Below, one piece after another: positions 22,147 to 32,864 of a stretch of DNA of 64,000 bases. Both the position numbers and the translations under genes were made by a program. This DNA comes from Siphonodentalium dalli (taxonomy: Eukaryota; Mollusca; Scaphopoda; Gadilida; Siphonodentaliidae): NCBI GenBank assembly GCA_032622095.1, contig CP136066.1, positions 172,917,164 to 172,981,163 on the forward strand. The letters run 5' to 3'. The notes under the pieces are model-generated. The model had not been told where the DNA came from. It made no database searches and was given only the letters and a program-made list of their open reading frames with translations. Each line of letters starts with the position of its first letter. Within the stretch, counting starts at the first letter, position 1.

Positions 22147-22939
22147 TCATCTATCGTCAGGGTTGTCTAAAATGCACCGAGACCCCCTACACCCAGACAT
22201 CAACCTCAGAAATTTGCCACGAAAAAGGCGATATCCAGTCTGCCAGAATTTCAGTGATGTATCCGGATATCTCATCTGAGATGTATTGGAGCATTGGAAC
22301 CAACGGACAACGTCAAGTAGAAGGTTGTATGCTACGCTGTTCGTTGGAAATGTTCCCCATGCTATTAGTTGACAAAAAACTTTAAAGATTTTTGTGTGTC
22401 CACACTCAGTCAGTCGGCGATATGTTTGTATCACGTTATCACGCTGCATACGGAAGGTGTCGAAATCCAGTGACTCTGGTTCTTTATCAGGGCTGGTGTT
22501 GTTGCCACTGTTGATGTTAGTGATGTCGGCACTGTCCGAGTTGCAGCTGCTGCAGTGTGCATGACGAATGACGGTGTCGATGTTGTTGTTGCTGTTTGTG
22601 CTGCTATTATTGTTGGTCTTATGGTCGTATGTGTTGTTTATTTCATACTGATAGTCCTGTTTGTTCGTTGTAATTTTTCTTTTCTTTATGGCATTTTTAT
22701 GTCGGTGAATGATGTTATTGTCGCTGGATCGATAATATTATTTCTTTGCTGTTGTCCGATGGAATTATTCCTGGGTGGCTTATTTTTTTATATACAAACT
22801 TTCCTGTTTTATTGTTGAGATTGAGATTGAGTTCCGTGTTCGGGTGTGATGTGGTGGCATGGACAACCGTGTCAGCCAAAGTGGTGAATGTCAGTTTGCA
22901 GGTGTAACATCGGAATGGGGTAGCTGTTATATCGTCCAT
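22147..22939 (-). pseudogene. C2H2 zinc-finger accessory gene of the transposon (frameshifted)
   Basis: Minus strand. A likely start ATG at 22939 lies just after 'cttattctacag', a good splice acceptor. The first part (to about 22740) has one C2H2 finger, C-x2-C-x12-H-x4-H (CYTCKLTFTT...HATTSH), followed by a conserved-looking HPNTELNL tract. A change of frame near 22720-22760 joins it to a 196-codon open frame (22737-22147). That frame has an Asn/Ser-rich linker and then a well-formed domain with DVVRWFQCSNTSQMRY and FWQTGYRLFRGKFLRLMSG. The reading frame is free of stops across the low-complexity linker. It runs convergent to the MULE fragment. I recognise the style from uncharacterised invertebrate proteins but not a named family. 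Function unknown; DNA or partner binding is only a guess from the finger. Confidence 0.6.
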
Positions 22940-23465
22940 TCCTGTAGAATAAGAGAATGCAAGCGTTAGACTGTATTTCATTTGCGACCCCTTGGAATTT
23001 TCCATCTAATATCTCAAATATCACACTGGTTATAATAAATGGACAACTTAACAAATCTTATATGGTTTGGACATTCTATAAGGCCTGAAATGTTCAACAA
23101 AAAAATTACTGTTTCAGTATCACAACATGCCTGCTGGCATGGGTTAGTGATCTCCACACACGTGTAATTTGCACCAGGGTCCCAAATTAGCTTGAGTGAT
23201 AAAATCTCGCCGATGGCTAGTGTCCGAAATCCACACAGCCACGTGTCTATCGATAGAAAACATTAATATACACTCTTAGTTGTGCAACGAGAAACAGAAT
23301 AATGGTGAGAGGAAGCACCCAAGTCTCCTGACAACGTTTCGTCTGTTTCAAATTTGCTGCGAAACAGATGGTTAACAATGCGACAAATAATGGTAAAACA
23401 CATAAGCATGTGATTCCTTATACATTCAAAACATTCATGTTTCTAAATAAATTGTTTGTCGGAAT

Positions 23466-23545
23466 ATTCGCGTCCGCGGTTACTCAATGTGATTTCTAAA
23501 GCGCGTCCAACGTTACGGGATAACGGGTCCTCGTTACTCGTTGAT
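23466..23545 (-). promoter_or_regulatory. Right subterminal motif cluster
   Basis: Mirror of 20736-20816. Read on the minus strand it has gagtaacgaggacccgtt, cgtaacgttggacgcg and gtaaccgcggacgcg. Together with the left cluster it gives both ends the same nested arrangement of motif words. Confidence 0.6.
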
Positions 23546-23886
23546 AATGCTAAATATTCGAATTGCTGGAAACTGGTTGCTTGGCGGTGGTTGTGATGCT
23601 TATATTTCAATGACAGGGATCCCGGCGATACATGAAAGTCATGAATTGTTCAGATTTGCACGTGATAACATTATATATTGGGTCAATTTGCGTGTAATTT
23701 CAGGATTTTGCATTAACTTTCCTCTTTATACATTAATTGTGGACACGTTGACATCAATTTAGCACGCACCGATTTAGACTAATATTGTCCCAAAACACTA
23801 CGCACACTAACACATAGGTAGATTATTTTTAAAGGCATTTACTCACCGTTTGTCTTGACCAACCCGAGACAATGTTTTCACGTGGA

Positions 23887-23939
23887 AGTCGCGTCCGTCG
23901 TTACTTATCCGGGTCCTCGTTACACGGATGACCAGCGTG
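23887..23939 (-). repeat. Right 53-bp terminal inverted repeat
   Basis: Perfect reverse complement of 20309-20361, followed directly by AAAGT. Confidence 0.93.
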
Positions 23940-23944
23940 AAAGT

Positions 23945-24335
23945 GGTTATGATCAAAACTTAAAATGATGTGAAACACTCCGGTATGGTGATCAAACAGA
24001 AATGGAGAATAATCTTGTTCAAAGTAGTATTTTTTTACAAACAGTGTATCAAAATTTACAGCACACATCGTCATTCTTATATATGAATTAAATGCAATGA
24101 CTCTCGATGGCGAAATCGTTTTCGTTAGTTTATCGCTGATAGATGCGTCCCGAATCGAGTAGTAGATATTTACAATTGAGTGTAGTTCTGACGATGTTTT
24201 CTATGGAGTGGTACGGCCGATTTGCTTCAAATTTTCGGCGATGTTAGTGGAATGTTATATTCCTTCAGTTGGCATAGCGCCTGCATACTAACTTATCAGT
24301 ATCACGCACCCGAACAAGTACATAATATGTTTCTA
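23945..24335 (+). repeat. Dispersed repeat B, copy 2
   Basis: Longest copy of the family also at 10803-11175 (minus) and 27099-27435. It begins immediately beside the right end of the MULE-type element, so the element may have inserted at or near the edge of this repeat. Confidence 0.8.
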
Positions 24336-24500
24336 ATGCTCAAAACCACATTTGATTTTGATCAAATCCCAATGCTCAAAACCACATTTGTTTTGGTGAA
24401 AACCAAATATATTTTTGAATATTTGGTTTTATCAAAACCAAAATGGGTTTCATATTTGTGACAAGTTTCAAACCCCATGTTGGTTTCCAAATTTTAAGAG
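24335..24500. repeat. Short direct and inverted repeats of aatgctcaaaaccacatttg
   Basis: aatgctcaaaaccacatttg occurs twice, 40 bp apart. 'aaaccaaatat...atatttggttt' forms an adjacent hairpin. A small local rearrangement or hairpin element. Confidence 0.6.
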
Positions 24501-24934
24501 TGTAGTGTGTGTATATATGTATACAACGGAGATAGTGGTCGACGTTTAGGACTGTATACCTAACTTTTCCATAATGTCATCTACCTTCCGGGAATCCGAG
24601 CTAGACGAACTTATTCGCCGGAGCAATTAATCTGGACAAGATGGACCGAAAATTGGCTTAATTGACGAAAAAACAGATATAGACCAGACACATGAGATGG
24701 GGTTTGTCATTTACTCGACTAGATTAATTGCTCGTTATCTTACAGCAATGCCTGTCGTAGAAGAATCGAACTTTCAAGCTCATAGAAAAATTATGGTGAG
24801 GTCTAATTTGGTAGCTTCCAGACTCATCAGACAGAATGGTATTTATGTGTCTACCACTAATAACCTCCGGCACAAGCCCGCACAGTGTTAAAACCCCATC
24901 ACCATTGTTCAGTCGAGTAAGCACACGACTCCGG

Positions 24935-26674
24935 TATATCATGCCATGAATCTCTACTATATGGCTAACGCCCGTAGAGATCATATTCCACCAGTACAAA
25001 ACCTTGGAACTTTTTAAAGTTTTGACAGTTATAAATTCGACAAAATAACGTTGGGAATATATTTCTTAGTTGTTAATTGTTCCTTAATATTATATCTCAC
25101 GTGACTTTCTCGCATTCTGATTGGCTACACACTGCTATACTATTTTACGATAGTACCCCAATAGGATTCCTACATGCCTACTATTCTTTTTCTATTTATA
25201 GTAACAAACTCATTTCGCAAAATCGGGATTGCCGCCTTGAAAATACGACCAATCTTAAAGTATAACGTGTACGATAATTATTGCAATGTTGGTATATCAT
25301 TAGATTTATTGGCGTATTGTAATGATCTTACAAATGCCCGATCATTGCTATCCAGTGTATTTAATAGTTTGTCCGTTTAGTTGGCAAGCGGCCAGTCCTA
25401 ATTTTGTAATGCCAGTGGACGTTATTTCCGTTCTTGTCGAAGTTAAGCAAGTTAACTTCTAAAATTTCGCCAAAATATCTTTGCTAATGACATATTTATA
25501 GAAATAAATGCATGAATCACGAAGAGATGCTGTTAGATGTAACTAATAACATATTTATCCCCCCCCCCCCCGCCATCGTCAAAAGATTGCCGTAAATTGT
25601 AAAATCTGAGACGGATTTCCAAAATTCACGGTAAATAAAATTGTGACAAATCAGACAGAGAAATTGTGTGAGAATTGGCACCAATGCCGACAAATGTTCG
25701 CCTGCGGTTCGTGGACTATTCCTCCTCGAGGACCACTATTTTGGCATAGTCAACTCCAAGACATTCATTATCTATATATAATAATGTTATTCACTGTAGG
25801 TGAATGTCCTAACTCCAAATTTCATGCCTTATCTTTCTTTTGTGGCCCGATATCGCAATAAACATGGAATTAATTACCCATGAGAAATGCCATAATTGTA
25901 AGCGACTGAACGCAAAATCGCTCACAAATTCGCTTAAAGGGATAATGTATACCCAAATGTTGTTGTTGGTTTCTTCAGTCTCTGAGTTGTAGAATAAGGT
26001 GACCAGATTTTCATTATTTGAAAGTCTGTTGAGTTAGAAGTAATGTTACGGATGGCAGATTAGTCGGAATGCGAATATACTAATTGTCGTTGTCGAGCAA
26101 TTTTTTGACAGTTTTCAAGCAAATGTATAAAATAAATGTTATATTATATGTATGCTAGTCATATATACTCATTAAGTCATTGTATAGTCACTAGTGCAGT
26201 GAGTGGCTTGAGTTTACGCGTCCCATATCAACATAATTTTTTACACGATCATGTGTGCCACGCTTTGCCCAATCCACTATCCGTAAATTATTTTGATTAC
26301 GTCTTGTACACGGAAATTCGTAATTTAATTTAGGAGTCCAGCCATAAATTAAATTTATATCATATTATTAACTTTTAAGATAACCTATTAACCTGAACGT
26401 TTACAGAATACATCTTCGACTCAAATCACTTAGTTGTCTATATATTATCGACATTAGATCGTTGTTATCACCGGGAGTTTATTGAAAATGGCGTACAGTA
26501 CCCCTTTAAATCGTGAAATTTCGAGTTGGGAACTTCACCTTAAGGAACAGGTTATAACTAAAATAAGATATATTCCCCGCGTTATTTTTTCAACTTTATA
26601 AGGTTCCCTGTCAAAGCTGATGGAATGTGATCTCTACGGGCGTTAGCCAGAGTGGAGATTCATGGCATGATCTA
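24935..26674 (+). mobile_element. Family A TIR element, copy interrupted twice
   Basis: Ends TATATCATGCC...GGCATGATCTA match the intact 541-bp copy at 41721-42261. Internal landmarks ('gaatatatttcttagtt', 'cactgtaggtgaatgtcc', 'cgcgttattttttcaacttt') occur in order. About 690 bp of unrelated AT-rich sequence lies between 25090 and 25780, and a TTAAAGG MITE sits at 25934-26509. The flanks share an actccgg word, a weak trace of a 9-10-bp target duplication. Confidence 0.8.
25934..26509 (+). mobile_element. TTAAAGG-type MITE, family T2b
   Basis: TTAA at both ends. The left terminus is TTAAAGGGATAATGTATACC and the right reads TTAAAGGGGTACTGTACGCC on the other strand. It is 576 bp and non-coding. 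Nested inside the family A copy, so it is younger than that copy. Confidence 0.85.
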
Positions 26675-26814
26675 GCTACTCCGGTAGAGCTTGTTTGATG
26701 TTTCTTTTATTGGGATTTATCATCTGTGTCATATCACGGCGTTATAAGGGTTATGATGGAGCCAGAGGGTTAATTCTTCCATGACTGGAGCTCCCTGAAA
26801 TATTGCGAAAACCA

Positions 26815-26957
26815 TGTGCCAATTCATTTTGTTATATATAAGAACATGCATATTGGCCTAACGACATTTACCTTCACATTGTAAGCCAGTGCATTCTCTT
26901 ATATATGCGAGGCTCCCGATGGGAGACTCGCATTTATAAGAGAATGCAATGGCACAC
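26815..26957. repeat. Decayed double palindrome (FB copy 3)
   Basis: 26885-26953 is a 69-bp palindrome with 'gcattctcttatatatgcga' and its complement. The partner palindrome (tgccaattcattttg...tattggc) is heavily mutated. Related to 15361-15822. Confidence 0.75.
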
Positions 26958-27098
26958 CAACCACAGGGTCTTTAACGCAGCAGCTTCGTCTTTCCTGGAT
27001 GGCTATGTTGGCCTAATGACCCATTCACGTGACCACCGGGGCCCCCACACTGGTGGACCAGAGGCCCCCTGCTAATTATCTAGCTATATATATAATAG

Positions 27099-27435
27099 AA
27101 TAATCTTGTTCAAAGTAGTTATTTTTTACGAATATTAATCCAAATTGACAACACGCACCGTCATTCTTATATAATAATTAAATGCAATGACTCTCGACGG
27201 CGAAATCATTTGTGTCAGTTTATCGCCGATAGTTGCATCCCGAATCAAGATGTAAATATTCACAATGGAGCGTAGTTCAAAACGATGTTTTTAATGGAGT
27301 GGTATGATCGATTTCTGTGTAATTGTCTGCGATATTAGTAGAATGCACCATTCATCCAGTTAGCATAGCCCCTGATTACTAACATATCAATTTCAAGCAC
27401 CCGACCAAGTCCATAATATGTCTTCAACATTGATT
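27099..27435 (+). repeat. Dispersed repeat B, copy 3
   Basis: Same orientation as copy 2. Starts near 'aataatcttgttcaaagtag' and ends near 'ccgaccaagtccataatatg'. Confidence 0.8.
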
Positions 27436-27985
27436 TTTTTAATTAAAGAATACACAAATTTAAACTGAGCAAGGAGCTCAATCTAAAAAAAAAAAAAAAA
27501 TTCAATTTATTTGTTTATTCAAATATTTAAACGAAATGGGGCCACCGTTGAATAAAGGCTTTGTCTAAGATCAAAATGTGGTCGAAGCGCATACCCGACG
27601 CCGAATAAAGGCTCCCGAAGGGAACCTGTTTCAGCTTGTGTTTCATGATAATACAATAATTCATTTATAATGCACGTATAACTGGTCGACCACTCTGGTT
27701 ATACCACATACTGCCCATAGGTCACACCACGAAATCCTTAATCTGTCTGCATCATACGACGCGCTCCTCGGTTGGCTAGGCGGTGGGTAAAAGGCCAGAC
27801 GATGTCATGATCATTAACCTTCAGGGATATATCCCGAATGGGACAAATCAGACTGCGATTGCCCCAGATATATATGATGGGAGTATTGCAATTGATAACG
27901 AGTTTGTGGCACCTCGACCTATCTCTAACCATGCATAATCAGTTCTTGGCAACACATATGCGAGAGGATGGATGTAGGGAATCAC

Positions 27986-28385
27986 TTAACCCTTTACCCA
28001 ACAGAACGGCCCTGTGCCAATGCATTCTCTTATATATGCGAGTCGACCATAGGTCGCCTCGCATATATAAGAGAATGCATTGGCTTAACACATTAAAAAT
28101 TATAAAATTGTTAAAGAATGTAAGAAAAAATGGTAAAAAGTGTTAAAAAAAAGGATTTTTTTTAGGCCAATGCATTCTCTTATATATGCGAGGCGACCTA
28201 TGGTCGACTCGCATATATAAGAGAATGCATTGGCACAGGGCTAACTGTAACTATCACAATGTGGTCAAGGAGCCGGTTCCAATGATATCCATATTTGTAT
28301 GGTTCTTTTGAGACAGACCGAAGATATTTTAGGCTGTTGAAGCTTATTTGGCCGGTTTTGGCCGGTTTGTTGGGTAAAGGGTTAA
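27986..28385 (+). mobile_element. piggyBac-like MITE carrying a double palindrome
   Basis: TTAACCCTTTACCCAACA at 27986 is mirrored exactly at the right end (28368-28385). TTAA followed by CCCTTT matches piggyBac-type ends. It is 400 bp. The left half is filled by the double palindrome 28010-28240. No transposase. Confidence 0.88.
28010..28240. repeat. Double palindrome (FB copy 2)
   Basis: Two 69-bp palindromes (28016-28084 and 28166-28234), virtually identical to those at 15.4-15.8 kb. They are bounded by CCCTGTG...CACAGGG, with a shorter AT-rich spacer. Confidence 0.92.
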
Positions 28386-28810
28386 GAGAAAGCAACAAGT
28401 GTACATGTGGTGACATATAGAAATTAAAGTGCAGATTACTTCCTATTAGTCTGCCCAAGATACAATCAAATCAGAAATGAATGCTTCATGTCAATAGAAA
28501 AAGAAATTCATGTCCGGTCACAAACTCCTGATGGTCAAATTCTATCCCCCTTAATACGATCTACAACATTTTTAAAGCAACACAAACTTTTAAAACCAGG
28601 AGTGGTAGGTTTTAGTTGTTTATTATGTATGAAATCTTATTCTAAATTGTATCCACAAATGATTACCTTGATAACCATCTAGTATAGTTGTTTGATTCAG
28701 TGAATGTCCATCAGTCATCAGTATCAATAATTTTAAAACGAAAAGAACATTAAATTTAACAGTTAAAAATATGCGTTAAATATTCATGAACACACGGCAG
28801 TTGTATATCA

Positions 28811-28822
28811 CACACACACACA

Positions 28823-28907
<85 letters not shown>

Positions 28908-28990
28908 CATCTCTCTCTATCTCTCTCTCTTTCTCTCTGCCTTTCTCTCCCCCTCTGTATACCGCGCTCTCTGTCTCTCTGACCTCAGCA
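28811..28990 (+). repeat. (CA)n then (CT)n microsatellite
   Basis: A short (CA)8 run passes directly into about 40 CT dinucleotides and then impure CT sequence. The Ser/Leu frame over it is compositional. Confidence 0.95.
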
Positions 28991-29099
28991 GATTCATAAA
29001 TTTTCGACGCTCATTAAATTCATTATTATCATGTTATAAATCCTGTCATTCATATCGTGTACTCTTCAACTTGGCCTCTTACCCTCCCCTCTTCTTATA

Positions 29100-30560
29100 T
29101 ACTCAATATCTTTTTCTATTCTGAGGAGATAACTCAACATAAGCGATGACTCGCTTGTTGGACCCTCTTCACCCTCATCTATTCTAAATCATGTCATAAA
29201 CATTTGTAAAAAATATTATAACAATTCTTTGAGGGTAGAAATCAATATTGTTTAAACCAGAGGATGTATGTAGGGAAGTAAAAAATTTGCATGAGGCTGT
29301 AAAAAACGCGTTTTTTGCCCCTCAGGCCACCCACCCTGGCCTACCTTCCTGCAATTTGTTTACTGTAGGGAAGGGGAGCTTTACCCCCGACATTGTATGT
29401 GCGCTTGGTTTACGTTTAGCAGTTCTGTCACCTTCTCAATTACATCAACTAATAATTTAATCAATCAATCAATTGTATTGTACATTACACAAATAAATGG
29501 TCAAATATGCATGAACACAGAGTAGCAAGAGAAAAATGACAGAGTTAAGAAAATGGAAGTGGCAGAAGTAACAATATATATATATAGATAACATAATGTG
29601 ACGTAATAATATCACAAGTTAAGTGGTGATGGTATACTGATGTTACCTAATCAACCCTCACCAAGTTAAAATGTTTCTTTATACTGTTGAACTATATTCA
29701 TAAGTCCGTCACTCGGTTGCCAAAGTGTGGCAAGTTCTTGAGTGTGTGCTCGTCATTATTGTATTGAATAGTCTCTCGTTGTACATGTCAATAGTAATAG
29801 TTAACCCTATCTATACTAAATGGGTTATCCCACCCAATTATAACAGTGTATATTGGAATGGTCTATTAATTCCAACCAATATCTAATGTAAAATTTGTCG
29901 TTTTAGACTAAGATTAGAATATTCAAAGTCGGACATGTGCATCTCCCCACCCCACCAAATGTATACAACTGAAATAATTTGCATGTCATTGATCATGGCA
30001 TCTATCGTCGATTCGTAATGTACATTTTTATCAACAACCAAATTATTGAAAACTCCCCATGCACCACTGTCATCATTTCACGACTTCACTATGATGAATC
30101 CCACTCTGCCTCCGTTATCCCTAACACTATATCTTCTCCCTTTTTTCCATCCCAAACTCATGCACAGTCAGTTATATATCTCCATTTCTCCTAAAACCAT
30201 TATTTCCAACCTTTCCCGTCTGATCTATACCCATCTCTCACTTATTGGGGACGGAACATGTCGCCAAAGAGGAGAAGACTTCATATAAGCCCTCGGGCTT
30301 GTGCCGCTTGTTGTCTGATCCTCGTTTCCATACATTAACTCTTCTATTTTGCATACTAATGTGTCATCTGTCTATTATATTATTTGTTTGGATTTGGAAA
30401 TCAAAATATGTTTACACTAATGTATGTGGTACATATACTGGTACACAAAAGGTTTAGGTTACTTCAAGTCGGGCGGCTGGTTCGATTTAGGACAAGGACC
30501 AGTCTAATGCGCGAAATTCGACAACAAGTTTCTGAAAAGTTTCTACGTCATGCATGGAAG
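29100..30560. other. No gene; low-copy sequence with small repeat fragments
   Basis: 29801-29876 is copy 2 of the ttaaccct short repeat. A single (AATC)n stretch at 29457-29472 resembles a SINE tail, but no SINE body lies on either side. No coding recognised. Confidence 0.4.
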
Positions 30561-30719
30561 CAAAAGTACATATTAATAAAAACAATTCTTCTCGAAGTTG
30601 ATATAATTGCTTAGTAAATGAAAATTAGTATCCAGCTGTCGTTTGTCTGTCATTGTTTCTGCGACTCTTATATCTGTATATTTGCGGTCATTCGATGTAT
30701 TTTGTTGAATTGACTGGTT

Positions 30720-30884
30720 CCTGGTCAAAAAATACAAAAATCTGAAAAAAGTAGTAACCTGGCCCCCCGAGCGGTACTGGAATATATGGCGACAAAAGTC
30801 CAAGGGATACCATGTCGGATTAGAACTCCAGACGGTGTGAAAATGTAGCTCAGAGGTCGACCCACCAGCTGAGCTACATGCAGT
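30720..30884 (-). mobile_element. tRNA-like SINE head, minus strand
   Basis: Read on the minus strand, TAGCTCAGCTGG (30865-30876) fits the pol III A-box consensus exactly. AGTTCTAATCC (30817-30827) is a B box with one mismatch, at normal spacing. The cloverleaf is not maintained and the sequence runs on into 'ccaggttactacttttttca', so this is a tRNA-derived SINE or relic, not a tRNA gene. The A-box end abuts the fold-back at 30881. Confidence 0.55.
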
Positions 30885-31136
30885 AATGCTCTAAATAATC
30901 GACTCCTTAACCACAGCAGAATTATGGGTAACTTTTCAGGATTTAGTCGGAAATATGGCTTGTTGCCATTCATCGGAAAGCTCCCACAGTCGGAAATATG
31001 GCTTGTTGCCATTAATAGGAAAGCTCTCACTGAGAGCTTTCTGATGAATGGCAACAAGCCATATTTCCGACTAAATCCTGAAAAGTTACCCATAATTCTG
31101 CCGTGGTTAAGGAGTCGATTATTTAGAGCATTACTG
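30881..31136. mobile_element. Fold-back element with ~100-bp arms
   Basis: CAGTAATGCTC...GAGCATTACTG. Arms at about 30881-30983 and 31034-31136 are nearly identical inverted copies, sharing 'ttatgggtaacttttcagga' and 'aatatggcttgttgccattc'. The spacer holds a partial third copy of the inner arm and a perfect 'aaagctctcactgagagcttt'-type hairpin. No clear target duplication. The open frames across it exist because both strands carry the same sequence. Confidence 0.88.
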
Positions 31137-31547
31137 TATCTGTGCGAGATCCTCGCGTATACGGCCCTGTGCACAGAGCGGCATTAAATAATTAGTTTCG
31201 TCTTCAGAATCACGATGTGGCCTCTGGACACTATACGTTGCGTGACGGGATGATGGCGTATAAGTTAGCGTAATGGGGAATCATTATAGCCTATATATGG
31301 TGGGCGGATAAAGTCATGCATCCTTATACAGGCCCCGATACCGAGTTGGCGCCAAAACAAATAATGGGTTGGGTTCCCAGAAGTATTTGTGCGTGATACC
31401 GCAACAAAACCATAGTTGACATTCGTAATGATCTGAATATATCTCCATGATATACACCAACTTATACAGAACAACAAGCAACAGAGTGTAGTGACCCAAA
31501 TTCTGCCTAATCATTTACTTTGTTATTGTTCAGTTCGATCAACTTGA

Positions 31548-31628
31548 TGTTCATGCCTCTATATGTGGCAACATCAACTGCCTCTACATGTATGTGGCAA
31601 CGACAACTGCCTATATGTGGCAACAACT
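31548..31628 (+). repeat. Three-copy minisatellite (ctatatgtggcaac)
   Basis: 'tatgtggcaac(a/g)' followed by 'acaactgcct' occurs three times within 80 bp. Confidence 0.7.
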
Positions 31629-32159
31629 GAATTGACCATTCCTGAAATGTGCCTGGTTGACTACAATAAATGCTCAATTTACATTCGCACAAAAAAACCG
31701 GAACACTTGCATAAGAAAATGTGACTCGAGGGCATCTTTAAACTTAGTAATTATTTGCTTTTATTGCGCTGTATCTATTTTGGTCAAAATAGATCGATAG
31801 ATACATTACAATCAGAAAAGGTACCATTACAGGTCCGGGAAACTACATTCATAATTTGGTAGAAAATGGCGGCAATATGTCTCACATCGAAGTGAGTGTT
31901 CATCGTTTTCTTCAAAAAAAAAAGATAGAGAATTATTCCATATATCATTTTTGCTAGCTCATTATCAATATGAATGTTAGTAGATATTAGTTTCAGTGAC
32001 ATTGACAAACATTTTTCCAGGATGTGATATTTGAACGACACAATCTCATTAAAACAAATAAGTTCGATATCATATTTTTGTAGCATCAGAGTTGCAGGGA
32101 TATCTCATTAGTCTAAATATTGCTGACATATTAGGAAAATATAGGAGAAAAAAAAATAA

Positions 32160-32312
32160 TGTTCAAATTGCCAGGCGTGACATATAATCGCCATTTTCTA
32201 GCAACCTATATGACGTAAGTTCCCGGCCCCACAATAGTATAGTCTATAATGGCGTCAAACATGCTGGAGTAGCTTTAATTTTAAAATTATGCTCGACTTA
32301 TGGCCACTTTAA
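32160..32312 (+). repeat. Fragment of the 34774-35038 retroposon
   Basis: Starts at the same base (atgttcaaattgccaggcgt) and matches for about 140 bp to 'attatgctcgactta'. The 3' tail is missing. Confidence 0.75.
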
Positions 32313-32864
32313 TCGTATTGTGAAGAGACCAACTTATAGCACATTATGTAATCACTTAAACTTCAAATTTCTTGATGGAGCCGTTTCGTTTCATCGGGGC
32401 GCAGCTGCCTGACCCCAAAGTCGGTTAATATTTGCTGCAGAGCGATGTACGTAAACATAACCCTGGGAGGCGTGTAAGTCGGCGCATTCAGTAATGCATT
32501 TATGATTACCCGACCCCACATGCGAGCCACTTACACTTCAATAATTCAATATGTAAAAATGAGTCTTAATGCAACTTTAATGAAGATACTCTTTGGTGGT
32601 CGAGGAAGATCAATAACATTGTCGCTGGCTTCGTGTAGGCAGACGTCTTAGATTTCCTTTGGCGACCGCCGTCCTCAATCGGGAATAAGAGACCTGCTTT
32701 ATTACGACAAAGTTTTGCAATTTTCTTCTGAGTTTGTATTAATAATGGTAGCTGTGGCAGTTGATTGGGTTACCCGTCGCATATACCAGACACCCACCCA
32801 CACGGCACATGGTGCCTGACACCATCAGTTATGCTCTCCGTGTATCAACCATCCATCTAGCCTG

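Larger units (their letters stand above)
20309..23939. mobile_element. 3.6-kb MULE-type DNA transposon with perfect 53-bp TIRs
   Basis: CACGCTGGTCATCCGTGTAA begins a 53-bp inverted repeat at 20309-20361 that is identical to the reverse complement of 23887-23939. AAAGT precedes the left end (20304-20308) and follows the right end (23940-23944). Subterminal copies of the 'gtaacgaggacccg' and 'cggacgcg' words lie inside both ends. The interior carries remnants of a MULE transposase on the plus strand and a C2H2-containing gene on the minus strand, both disrupted. Perfect TIRs on a dead interior suggest recent movement by an enzyme supplied in trans, or recent death. A 5-bp duplication is short for MULEs (usually 8-11 bp). 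Confidence 0.88.

Noticed and set aside
22555..22818. Plus-strand frame with strongly hydrophobic, membrane-like residues
   Set aside because: It is the antisense of the Asn-rich linker of the accessory gene; AAC/AAT read backwards gives Val/Ile/Leu.
30725..31174. 149-residue minus-strand frame
   Set aside because: Runs through the large palindrome, so its two halves mirror the opposite-strand frame; no protein features.
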